A stretch of 9,275 nt of DNA from positions 1 to 9,275 of the forward strand of contig JAUXIQ010000051.1 in the NCBI GenBank assembly GCA_030620925.1, written 5' to 3'. Origin of the DNA: JAUXIQ01 sp030620925 [NCBI: Nitrospinota bacterium] (GTDB lineage Bacteria; JAUXIQ01). The notes beneath the pieces were generated by a model. The model had not been told where the DNA came from and ran no database searches. It was given only the letters and a program-made list of their open reading frames with translations. Positions 1 through 6,846 of this stretch are shown in pieces; the first letter of the stretch is position 1; each line of letters starts with the position of its first letter. Made by a program: the position numbers and the translations under genes.

Positions 1-2283
1 GACGGCAGGGTGGTAAAAATAGAAGGCAATCCCATGCACCCCATCAACGAAGGAACCATCTGTATGAAGGGGCACGCGGGCCTTCAGCTACTTTATCACC
101 CGGAACGCATTAAGGGACCACTTAAAAGAGCAGGCGAGAAAGGGGCAGGTCAGTGGGAACCCATAGAATGGGAAGAAGCCATCCAGATGGTAGCCGAAAA
201 CCTGACCAGCCTGAGGGAAAAGAAGCAATCGCATACCGTCGCCGTTCTGGGAGGCGATTATAGGGGTCTTCGCCATCATCTCTGGGATCGTTTCACAAAG
301 GCTTACGGTACACCCAACTATATCCGTCTACGAAATTCGCGTATGGAGGAGAGCGCCCTTACCCATGAGCTGATGCAGGGCGTCTCCAAGCCTCTTGGGT
401 ACGACTTCTTCAATGCTCGCCTGGTGCTTTCCTTTGGCTGCAACTGGTTGGAAACCTGGAATTCGCCGGTATATCAATTCCGCGCCTACGGACACCTCAG
501 GGAAGGAATAGAAGGCCACAAACCGAAGATTTTCCAAGTGGATTCCAGATATTCGGTTACCGCCGCCAAGGCGGACCAGTGGATACCCATCAATCCCGGC
601 AAGGATGCCGTGCTGGCTATGGGTTTAGCACATGTCATCATTAAAGAGAGCCTTTACGATCAAAGTTTCGTAGAGAAGCATTGCTTCGGTTTTAAAGATT
701 GGCAGGATAGCTCCGGGGAACGCCACACGGGATATAAGTCTACAGTTTTGAAAGATTACGACCCGTTGACTGTTGCCAGGATCACCGGCGTCCCCCCAAG
801 AATTATCTTCAACCTTGCCAGAGAGCTGGCAAAAACGAAGCCCGCCCTCGTCCTGGGGGAGAAGGCTACCTCCTTCGGAAGTGGGGATATTTACACTCGT
901 ATGGCTATACACAGCCTCAATGCATTGACCGGAAACATTGGAGATTCCGGAGTGCTGACCGTTCAGGGAGGGGTTCCGCTGAGTGGATTGAAACCGCTTC
1001 CTAAAGACCCCGTCAGCCAACAGTCGCTCTCTAAACCGCGTATCGACGAGGCTGGGAAGGGGCGATTCTTTATGACCGACAACATCGCTCTCAACCTGCC
1101 CCGAAATATTTCTAAAAAGAACCCCTACCCTTTAAATTTGCTGTTTCTCTTCCGTTCCAACCCTGTCCATAGCGCTCCGAATGGAGAAGCCTTCGCCAAA
1201 GCCCTGACGAAGATACCTCTTGTGGTAAGTTTTTCCTCTTTCATGGATGAAAGCACGCAATACGCCGATCTCATCCTGCCGGACCAGTTTTCTCTAGAGC
1301 GCTGGCAGGACGACATTGTCACCCATCTCTCAGGGTTCAGCCTTTTCAGCATCGGCAGGCCGGTAGTCCCCCCCGTGGTAAATTCCAGGAACGCCATGGA
1401 AGTATTGTTCGATATTGCCCACAGGCTGGACGATAAAATTTCAGCAGCTTTCCCGTGGAATAAATACGAAGACCTTCTTCGTGAAAGCTGCTCAGGCCTA
1501 TTCAACGCCGGTCGTGGATACATCGTCTCATCCCCCCGTGAAGAGGCTTTCCGTAAGGTACTGGAAAGACAGGGCTATCGAATTCCTGAACACAAATCTT
1601 TTGCCGGTTTCTGGGAGGGGTTGATGATGGCTGGAGCCTGGTGGGACCCCTCGGACTCTTACAGAGGAGTCAGAGATTTATTGGGCGGCCCCAACAGGAC
1701 GTTCGATTTTTATTCCAGAAGTTTGAAGGAGAAAATCGAGGGACAGGCTCGCAAGATTGCCCGGGGAGCTGCGATATCGCCTGAGGAGGCGCAGACCAGC
1801 CTCACGAAAATAATGAATCTTAAGGGGAGCGGAGACCTTATTTTCCTCCCCCATGATGAATCGGACGAACGCGACAGCAACGAGAAATACCCATTTTATC
1901 TCAACGCCTACAATTTACATTCACTGACCGATGGAAGCGGAGCAAATCAACCCTGGCTTCAGGAAAACCTGGCCATCCACGCCGATGGTAACTGGGGCAG
2001 TTGGGCGGAGATCAACCCTCATACAGCAGAGGAATTGGGAATCGGAGACGGGGATTGGATTTGGTTGGAATCCCCAAGAGGCAAAATTAAAGTTCGAGCT
2101 AAATTATATGTGGGGGCCATGCCCGAGGTGGTTAATGTTCCACTGGGGCAAGGCCATACCGCTTACGGCCGCTGGGCGGAAGGTCGCGGCTCTAACGCCA
2201 ACCAGATCCTGACGGATGACCTGGATTCGTTAACCGGCCTGCCCCTGGCCAATCAGACCAGGATTAATATTCGTAAGGCATAG
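1..2283 (+). CDS. Molybdopterin oxidoreductase-type large subunit (Qrc/ACIII-like), 5' partial
   Basis: The reading frame is open from the first base, so the gene starts upstream; 760 residues are visible. Numbered from the first codon, C21 in GTICMKG fits the fourth cysteine of the N-terminal [4Fe-4S] site of this superfamily; the other three, and any Tat signal, lie outside the window. Residues about 30 to 610 form the molybdopterin oxidoreductase core, including the GCNWLE strand (144-152). Residues about 630 to 760 are the dinucleotide-binding C-terminal domain, with a GQGHTAYGRWAEGRG stretch (about 715-730) resembling alternative complex III ActB and Qrc QrcB proteins. The segment GTPN...NSRM (103-115) has Met115 roughly where Psr/Phs-type enzymes carry the metal-binding Cys, so molybdenum binding is uncertain. 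The gene precedes iron-sulfur and NrfD genes, which fits a membrane-anchored respiratory complex. The substrate is unknown; a separate Psr- or Ttr-like reductase is the main alternative. Confidence 0.9.
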   Translation, partial: DGRVVKIEGNPMHPINEGTICMKGHAGLQLLYHPERIKGPLKRAGEKGAGQWEPIEWEEAIQMVAENLTSLREKKQSHTVAVLGGDYRGLRHHLWDRFTKAYGTPNYIRLRNSRMEESALTHELMQGVSKPLGYDFFNARLVLSFGCNWLETWNSPVYQFRAYGHLREGIEGHKPKIFQVDSRYSVTAAKADQWIPINPGKDAVLAMGLAHVIIKESLYDQSFVEKHCFGFKDWQDSSGERHTGYKSTVLKDYDPLTVARITGVPPRIIFNLARELAKTKPALVLGEKATSFGSGDIYTRMAIHSLNALTGNIGDSGVLTVQGGVPLSGLKPLPKDPVSQQSLSKPRIDEAGKGRFFMTDNIALNLPRNISKKNPYPLNLLFLFRSNPVHSAPNGEAFAKALTKIPLVVSFSSFMDESTQYADLILPDQFSLERWQDDIVTHLSGFSLFSIGRPVVPPVVNSRNAMEVLFDIAHRLDDKISAAFPWNKYEDLLRESCSGLFNAGRGYIVSSPREEAFRKVLERQGYRIPEHKSFAGFWEGLMMAGAWWDPSDSYRGVRDLLGGPNRTFDFYSRSLKEKIEGQARKIARGAAISPEEAQTSLTKIMNLKGSGDLIFLPHDESDERDSNEKYPFYLNAYNLHSLTDGSGANQPWLQENLAIHADGNWGSWAEINPHTAEELGIGDGDWIWLESPRGKIKVRAKLYVGAMPEVVNVPLGQGHTAYGRWAEGRGSNANQILTDDLDSLTGLPLANQTRINIRKA

Positions 2284-2296
2284 AAAGGGAGCAAAG

Positions 2297-2992
2297 ATGC
2301 CTAGATGGGGAATGGCGATTGACCTAAATAAATGTACGGCATGCCAGGCGTGCGTCATAGCATGTAAAGCCGAGAACAACATCCCTTTCGTGGGGCCCGA
2401 GGAAACGGCCAAAGGGCGCGATATAACGTGGATGGAGCTGATTTCTGTGCATGAGGGACACTACCCGGATGCGAAAATAAAGTTCTTCCCTCGCCCCTGT
2501 TTTCACTGCGACAAACCTCCATGCACAAAGGTCTGCCCCGTGCATGCCACATATAAGAACCCTGAGGGGTTGGTTGCACAAATCTTTCAGCGGTGCATAG
2601 GCTGTCGCTTCTGTATGGCGGCATGTCCCTACACGGTCAAATATTTTAACTGGTACAAGTATGACATCCCTGATGAGATGAAGAACCATTACAATCCGGA
2701 TGTTTTCGTGAGGCCCGCGGGGGTCGTAGAGAAGTGCACCATGTGCCATCATCGTCTGCAGAAGGCCAGAGATAAAGCTCGTGTGGAAGGGAGGAGCTTA
2801 AAACCGGGAGAATATATACCCGCATGCGCCGAGACTTGCCCCAGTAATGCAATCATTTTCGGCGACCTGGATAATTCCAGCAGTGAGGTGGCAAGACTCT
2901 CCAGGAGCTCCCGGGCTTTCCGCCTGCATGAAGAGCTGGGAACTGAACCAAAGGTATTCTATCTGACCGAAGAGGACCGACATGTCATTTGA
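2297..2992 (+). CDS. Four-cluster [4Fe-4S] ferredoxin-type electron-transfer subunit
   Basis: A 231-residue protein of the NrfC/PsrB/QrcC type. It has 16 cysteines in four sets: C13/16/19/23, C68/71/76/80, C100/103/106/110 and C147/150/177/181. This is enough for four complete [4Fe-4S] clusters, and no set has lost a ligand. In known complexes of this kind the subunit passes electrons between the large molybdopterin-type subunit and the NrfD membrane protein. There is no signal peptide (it begins MPRWGMAID), so if the complex is periplasmic the subunit would travel with a Tat-exported partner, as known for DmsB-like proteins. Start ATG 2297 has an AAAGGGAG Shine-Dalgarno at 2284-2291 and lies 13 bp after the large-subunit stop, so the genes are surely co-transcribed. 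The 3' end overlaps the NrfD gene by 11 bp. Confidence 0.95.
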   Translation: MPRWGMAIDLNKCTACQACVIACKAENNIPFVGPEETAKGRDITWMELISVHEGHYPDAKIKFFPRPCFHCDKPPCTKVCPVHATYKNPEGLVAQIFQRCIGCRFCMAACPYTVKYFNWYKYDIPDEMKNHYNPDVFVRPAGVVEKCTMCHHRLQKARDKARVEGRSLKPGEYIPACAETCPSNAIIFGDLDNSSSEVARLSRSSRAFRLHEELGTEPKVFYLTEEDRHVI

Positions 2993-4310
2993 AAACAAGT
3001 GGGGACAAGATGAGCGTTTATTCGAGCCCATTGAAAAGACGGGGTGGGGCTTCCGTGCAACGGTCGCCATTCTGCTGGTTCTCGTCGCCTGGGGTGCCAC
3101 ATCCTATTTCAGACAGGTGAAATATGGACTGGGAGTTACAGGCATGGCGGAGCCCGTATCCTGGGGGCTGTACATAACCAACTTCGTATTCTTCATCGGG
3201 ATAAGCCATGCGGGTACCCTCATATCCGCCATACTGCGCCTCAGTCAGGCCGAGTGGCGACGCCCTATCACTCGCATGGCGGAGGTTATCACTGTCGCCG
3301 TCCTCTTTATCGGGGCTGGTTATGTATTGATAGACCTGGGCCGCCCCGATCGCATGTTAAACGTCCTCCTTTACGGCCGCTATCAATCGCCGCTACTCTG
3401 GGATGCCACCAGCATTTCCGCTTACCTGACGGCGAGTACCATCTATCTGTATCTCCCCCTTATCCCTGATATAGCTATATTGAGGGATCGGGCCAGAAAG
3501 TGGAACTTCATATTTCGCATCCTGTCCTTAGGCTGGCAGGGTACAGCAAAGCAGCAAAAAGTCCTCAATCGGGCCATCGCCATCATGGCGGTGCTGGTCA
3601 TACCCATCGCCGTATCGGTCCACACAGTGGTCTCCTTTGTGTTCTCCATGACGTTGCAGCCCGGTTGGCACAGCACCATCTTCGGACCCTACTTCGTCGT
3701 GGGAGCCATATTCTCAGGTATCGCCGTGCTGATAATTGTTATGGTCGTCTTCCGTAAGGCTTTCAGGCTTGAAGCCTACCTCAAAGAAATACATTTCAGC
3801 AATCTGGGGCTTCTGTTACTGGTCATGTCATTGCTATGGTTCTACTTCACTTTTGCCGAATACCTGACGGGTTTCTACGGCCACGAACCGGAGGAAATGA
3901 GCGTATTCTGGGATAAATTCAGAGGCCAATATGCTCCCCACTTCTGGGCCATGGTCACCTTTAACTTTGTGCTGCCTATAATTATTCTCGGTAACCGCAG
4001 AACCAGAACCATACTGGGTACTCTCATTGCCTCTATAACCATCTCTATCGGAATGTGGATGGAGCGTTTCCTGATAATCGTGCCCACTCTTATGAATCCA
4101 CGACTGGAGTATTCCCGGGGGTTTTACTTCCCGACTCTTACTGAGTGGAGCATCACCATCGCCGGCTTCGCTCTCTTCTTACTGTTCTACGTGGTGTTTA
4201 CCAAGTTTTTCCCCATTATTTCCGCCTGGGAGGTGAAAGAAGGGAGGGAGGAAGGCCTGGAAGAAGTTGATCATAGAGTTCGAAGTTATCTCCCTGACTA
4301 CGGGAATTGA
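2982..4310 (+). CDS. nrfD: NrfD/PsrC-family quinone-interacting membrane subunit (ActC/QrcD-like)
   Basis: A 442-residue polytopic protein with about ten hydrophobic helices, near residues 25-42, 60-86, 98-118, 141-161, 198-222, 234-257, 273-296, 319-336, 342-366 and 389-411. The segment around 60-86 (WGLYITNFVFFIGISHAGT) and the WHSTIFGPYFVVGAIFSG stretch (229-246) look like ActC of alternative complex III and related NrfD proteins. Ten helices favour the ActC/QrcD branch over the eight-helix PsrC. Family members bind quinone near the membrane surface and exchange electrons with the iron-sulfur subunit. H76 and H230 are visible conserved-looking polar residues within or next to membrane segments. 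Start ATG 2982 lies inside the previous gene with AGAGGA at 2971-2976, which suggests translational coupling. The charged C-terminal tail (416-442) is short. The gene symbol names the family, not a proven nitrite-reductase role. Confidence 0.93.
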   Translation: MSFENKWGQDERLFEPIEKTGWGFRATVAILLVLVAWGATSYFRQVKYGLGVTGMAEPVSWGLYITNFVFFIGISHAGTLISAILRLSQAEWRRPITRMAEVITVAVLFIGAGYVLIDLGRPDRMLNVLLYGRYQSPLLWDATSISAYLTASTIYLYLPLIPDIAILRDRARKWNFIFRILSLGWQGTAKQQKVLNRAIAIMAVLVIPIAVSVHTVVSFVFSMTLQPGWHSTIFGPYFVVGAIFSGIAVLIIVMVVFRKAFRLEAYLKEIHFSNLGLLLLVMSLLWFYFTFAEYLTGFYGHEPEEMSVFWDKFRGQYAPHFWAMVTFNFVLPIIILGNRRTRTILGTLIASITISIGMWMERFLIIVPTLMNPRLEYSRGFYFPTLTEWSITIAGFALFLLFYVVFTKFFPIISAWEVKEGREEGLEEVDHRVRSYLPDYGN

Positions 4311-4383
4311 TAAGAGGTGAGCTAGAAAAAGATAAGTGCTTCTCGAAAAAAATAAGTAATACGATAGGGAAGAAGGAGTAGAA

Positions 4384-4623
4384 ATGAAATTTCCCACCGG
4401 CGATAAGACCGTTTCTATTATTCAATATGTGATATACTTGTTGTTTTGTCTGTTCGTGGCGGGGATCATCGGTTGGATAGCGCATCTCATCCTCCTCTCC
4501 CGGGAGCTGCAAGATGTCCCCTCGGCTTCGATAGGTATATCCATAGTAGCCATTCCCCTCTTTTCAACCCTCATAGCCATATTCAGCTATGTGTTCTGGG
4601 GTATGAAGCGGGGTAAACAATGA
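4384..4623 (+). CDS. Small two-helix membrane protein of unknown function
   Basis: A 79-residue protein that I do not recognise. It has two hydrophobic segments, about residues 12-38 and 49-72, separated by a short loop (SRELQDVPSAS) and ending in a basic tail (KRGKQ), which suggests a hairpin in the membrane. It has no heme or iron-sulfur motif. Start ATG 4384 has AAGGAG at 4373-4378 with a five-base spacer, which is strong support for a real gene. It lies 73 bp after the NrfD gene and 74 bp before the first tandem cytochrome gene, all on the same strand. From its position I infer a small accessory subunit or membrane anchor of the complex or of the following cytochrome, comparable in place, though not demonstrably in sequence, to the small membrane subunits of alternative complex III. 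Confidence 0.8.
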   Translation: MKFPTGDKTVSIIQYVIYLLFCLFVAGIIGWIAHLILLSRELQDVPSASIGISIVAIPLFSTLIAIFSYVFWGMKRGKQ

Positions 4624-4643
4624 CAGGAAGAGAATTTGGTTAC

Positions 4644-4673
4644 ACCTCGATAAAATAGAGGTTGTATTACAAC
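4644..4673 (+). promoter_or_regulatory. Overlapping inverted repeats upstream of the first tandem cytochrome
   Basis: ACCTC 4644-4648 can pair with GAGGT 4658-4662, and GTTGT 4661-4665 can pair with ACAAC 4669-4673 around ATT. The two stems share bases 4661-4662, so full versions of both cannot form together. They lie 25 to 54 bp before ATG 4698. They may be an operator or a weak attenuating structure between the small membrane-protein gene and the cytochrome gene; chance is also possible at this length. Confidence 0.25.
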
Positions 4674-4697
4674 TATTTAACTGCATGCGAGGATAAC

Positions 4698-5921
4698 ATG
4701 GTTCAAAAGATTTGCCGCAAGATGCTGGTTGTGGTAACCATAATGATTTTGTTCGCTTCCATACAATCGTTGGCCAGCGCTCAAATCTCAGAGTATCAGC
4801 GAAATCCGCTCAGCGGCAGCCAGGTTTTTTTTCAAAAAGGATGCGCCGGTTGCCATTCCATACTCGATGTGGGGGGAAATATAGGGCCGGACCTGGGCAA
4901 AGTGGAGTTGAACTATAGTTTTTTCGGCGTTGCCTCCATAATGTGGAACCATGCCCCGAATATGCTGAACAAATTCGAGGCATTGGATATCTCCTTTCCC
5001 GAGTTATCTTCAGAGGAGATGAATGCGCTGATTACCTTCCTTTCCTATCTTAACTATATGGAACGGCCAAGCGATCCTGAGCGAGGAAGAGAACTCTTTA
5101 CCCAGAAGAAATGTGTACGTTGCCACTCGGTGGGAGGAATAGGCGGTAACGTAGGCCCCGCCCTGGACCGATTCCGCCCCTATCAATCGCCAGTCTTTAT
5201 TACCACCGCTTTTTGGAACAAGGCGCAAAAAATGGCTGAGTCCATGCTGGAGATGGGTATAAAACGGCCGGTGTTCGAAGGTAATGAGATAATGGACATT
5301 ATGGCTTTCATCCGCGAGAACGCAGAGGTTGCCAGAGGAGACTACCGGAGGATTTATACACAACCGGGGGACCCCAAAGCGGGCGAAGCTCTCTTGGCGA
5401 AAAAGCGCTGTACGCACTGTCACAATATCAACGGAGAGGAAAAAGGAATCGGCCCCGACCTGGGGAAATCGGACTTGCGCATCAGTTTCACAAAGATTGC
5501 GGGCAGGATGTGGAATCATGGCCCTAAAATGTGGAGAGCCATGTCAAAAGAAAATATACCCGTTCCTAAATTTTCAGAAACAGAGATGTCCGACGTGCTG
5601 TCTTACATATATTTCGCCGCCATACAGGAAAGGGGCGATAACCCTTTAAATGGAGAACTCCTTATATTCGAGAAAGGTTGTAACAGTTGCCATCCGATCG
5701 CCGGGAAAGGAGGCGACGCTGATTTGGCGCCGGATTTGGCCGAAATTTCCTCAGAACTGGAACTCAACACGCCAACAAAGGTCATCACCGAGATGTGGAA
5801 CCACATCCAGTCTATGGGCCTGAGCGTAGAAGAAGTGGGTATGGCATGGCCCACCATAGATTCAAGGGAAATGGCTGATATTACTTCCTATATAGTGAGA
5901 CTTGCAAAGCCAAAGCCTTGA
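4698..5921 (+). CDS. Exported tetraheme cytochrome c of four tandem class I-like domains (paralogue 1)
   Basis: A 407-residue protein with a Sec-type signal peptide (hydrophobic 9-27, probable cleavage after ASA at 26-28). Four covalent heme sites are CAGCH 49-53, CVRCH 139-143, CTHCH 238-242 and CNSCH 328-332, each in a domain of about 90 to 99 residues. Each domain carries a WN(H/K)xxxM motif: Met89, 179, 278 and 373. Domain 2 has Lys175 where the others have His. Domains 1 and 3 resemble each other more than they resemble 2 and 4, giving an ABAB order. The likely role is periplasmic electron transfer with the upstream quinone-linked complex. I chose ATG 4698, with GAGG at 4689-4692, over an in-frame ATG at 4662 that would add 12 residues ahead of the signal peptide and has no good ribosome site. 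A paralogue lies at 6847-8058. Confidence 0.92.
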   Translation: MVQKICRKMLVVVTIMILFASIQSLASAQISEYQRNPLSGSQVFFQKGCAGCHSILDVGGNIGPDLGKVELNYSFFGVASIMWNHAPNMLNKFEALDISFPELSSEEMNALITFLSYLNYMERPSDPERGRELFTQKKCVRCHSVGGIGGNVGPALDRFRPYQSPVFITTAFWNKAQKMAESMLEMGIKRPVFEGNEIMDIMAFIRENAEVARGDYRRIYTQPGDPKAGEALLAKKRCTHCHNINGEEKGIGPDLGKSDLRISFTKIAGRMWNHGPKMWRAMSKENIPVPKFSETEMSDVLSYIYFAAIQERGDNPLNGELLIFEKGCNSCHPIAGKGGDADLAPDLAEISSELELNTPTKVITEMWNHIQSMGLSVEEVGMAWPTIDSREMADITSYIVRLAKPKP

Positions 5922-5944
5922 TGTAGCTTTAGAGGACGGAATTA

Positions 5945-6505
5945 ATGGTACTCAGAACCTTAGGAGGGAGGCAAAACCGAGTGAAAAATTCTACAATTAT
6001 TTTGATGCTAGCTGTCGCTGCGATATTCGCCTTATCAGCGGGCCCTTTTGCAGGTTCGGGAGATGCGGCAGAGTATGTTGGCATAGCGAAATGCAAGATG
6101 TGTCACAACAGCAAGGCAGTGGGAGGAGAGCAGTATAAGGTATGGGAAAAGTCGAGACACGCCAATGCTTTGAATACCCTTAAGAAAGAAGGCGAATCCG
6201 AAAATCCCAAATGTATAAAGTGCCATACCACCGGTTATGGAAAGCCCGCCGCGGCTGGAGCAAACCTCGCTAATGTGCAGTGCGAAGCCTGCCATGGTCC
6301 GGGAAGCGCTTATAAGTCTATGAAAATAATGAGTAAAAAAGCTTTCAAGGAGGACCACGCGGCGGCACGCAAGAAAGCAAAGGAAGCGGGGCTGGTCATA
6401 CCTCCCACAGAGGACGTGTGCCGGGGATGCCACAACGAAGAAAGCCCTAAGATTAAAGGCTTCGATTTTGCCGCTTACAAAGAGAAGATCAAACATTGGA
6501 AATAA
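5945..6505 (+). CDS. Tetraheme cytochrome c554-type protein, exported
   Basis: A 186-residue protein with four heme sites: CKMCH 50-54, CIKCH 90-94, CEACH 113-117 and CRGCH 159-163. The pattern YVGxxxCxxCH, then WEKSRHANAL, CHTTGYG and VQCEACHGPGS is typical of the cytochrome c554 / cytochrome c-prime multiheme family. The protein is small for that family and has no extra C-terminal domain. The N-terminus has a signal peptide ending near DAA (40-42). Two starts are credible: ATG 5945 with AGAGGA at 5931-5936, and GTG 5981 with a strong GGGAGG at 5966-5971, which gives a more usual signal peptide beginning KNSTIILML (174 residues). The gene follows the first tandem cytochrome by 23 bp and so shares its operon. 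Electron transfer is inferred; an enzymatic role, as in hydroxylamine-oxidising systems, cannot be claimed. Confidence 0.92.
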   Translation: MVLRTLGGRQNRVKNSTIILMLAVAAIFALSAGPFAGSGDAAEYVGIAKCKMCHNSKAVGGEQYKVWEKSRHANALNTLKKEGESENPKCIKCHTTGYGKPAAAGANLANVQCEACHGPGSAYKSMKIMSKKAFKEDHAAARKKAKEAGLVIPPTEDVCRGCHNEESPKIKGFDFAAYKEKIKHWK

Positions 6506-6638
6506 TCATGATTTGATACTCTATAACCCTCTGGACGCATAAGGGCTGGTATAGCAAACGGATGAAGCGTTGCTTTGAAAAGATGGTCCAGGCAAGATTT
6601 CTGAGAATATTTTATAAAAAGTATTAGAAAGATCCAGG

Positions 6639-6732
6639 GGCCTCCGTACCGCTTTTGTATGGTACCCTGCCCCCTCGAAGGCCTCGGCTGGTTTTCGAGG
6701 AAGAAAAGATGCCATGAGTATGTGCGGAGGCC
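6639..6732 (+). ncRNA. Candidate branched structured RNA (leader or repeat element)
   Basis: An outer stem of eight perfect pairs, GGCCTCCG 6639-6646 with CGGAGGCC 6725-6732, encloses two hairpins. The first is TACC 6647-6650 with GGTA 6661-6664. The second is an 11 bp stem, 6673-6683 with 6690-6700, which includes two G-U pairs and closes on TCGGCT. A purine-rich single strand, GAAGAAAAGATGCCATGAG, follows at about 6699-6717. This is a three-way junction layout, as seen in many riboswitches and in folded intergenic repeats. It does not match a riboswitch class that I can recognise. The strand is assigned because the next gene downstream is on +; the inverted repeats alone do not decide it. 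Confidence 0.4.
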
Positions 6733-6788
6733 GGTTTAATTAAGGAGGCTCATCGAAGCATATAAAAGGTGCCCTTCTCACTGTATAA

Positions 6789-6820
6789 GGCTGTAAAGGA
6801 GAACAGCCAACTAATTAGTT
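6789..6820 (+). promoter_or_regulatory. Hairpin and adjoining 12 bp palindrome before the cytochrome gene
   Basis: GGCTGT 6789-6794 pairs with ACAGCC 6803-6808 around the loop AAAGGAGA, and is followed directly by the perfect palindrome AACTAATTAGTT at 6809-6820. They lie 26 to 58 bp before the start at 6847. The palindrome could be a protein-binding operator. No regulator is identified, and neither element is a proven signal. Confidence 0.3.
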
Positions 6821-6846
6821 AATCACTCAAGGAAGGGGACAATAAG

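Larger units (their letters stand above)
6506..6846. other. 341 bp intergenic region rich in inverted repeats
   Basis: No convincing protein gene is visible on either strand. On the + strand I see, in order: a hairpin at 6553-6574 (AGCAA, bulged A, CG paired with CGTTGCT); an AT-rich hairpin at 6606-6625 (AATATTTT with AAAGTATT, one G-U pair, loop ATAA); the branched structure at 6639-6732; a free AAGGAGG at 6742-6748 with no start codon at a usable distance; a hairpin at 6789-6808 (GGCTGT/ACAGCC) with AAGGAG in its loop; and a perfect 12 bp palindrome AACTAATTAGTT at 6809-6820. The density of pairing suggests a leader RNA or regulatory region for the cytochrome gene at 6847, or an intergenic repeat element. 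Confidence 0.6.

Noticed and set aside
4357-4370. TAATACGATAGGGA resembles the start and end of a T7-type phage promoter.
   Set aside because: The central part of the phage promoter is missing, there is no phage gene nearby, and the stretch simply leads into a normal ribosome-binding site.
4662-4697. An upstream in-frame ATG at 4662 for the first tandem cytochrome.
   Set aside because: It overlaps inverted repeats, has no good ribosome site, and adds 12 residues before a normal signal peptide; ATG 4698 with GAGG is better.
5010-5519. A 169-codon open frame on the - strand within the cytochrome gene.
   Set aside because: It is antisense to a gene with four heme motifs and its translation shows no recognisable domain; it is a shadow frame.
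6035-6496. A 153-codon open frame on the - strand opposite the c554-type gene.
   Set aside because: It is antisense to a clear cytochrome gene and has no supporting start site or motif.
6551-6590. AGCAAACGGATGAAGCG with a following TGCTTTG looked like a c-di-GMP (GEMM) riboswitch core.
   Set aside because: The expected conserved GACGCAAAGCC segment and its spacing are not there. A molybdenum-cofactor RNA match further downstream was also too weak to name.
6521-6715. A 64-codon - strand frame in the intergenic region.
   Set aside because: It covers the inverted repeats, has no recognisable domain, and is better explained as a by-product of the structured sequence.
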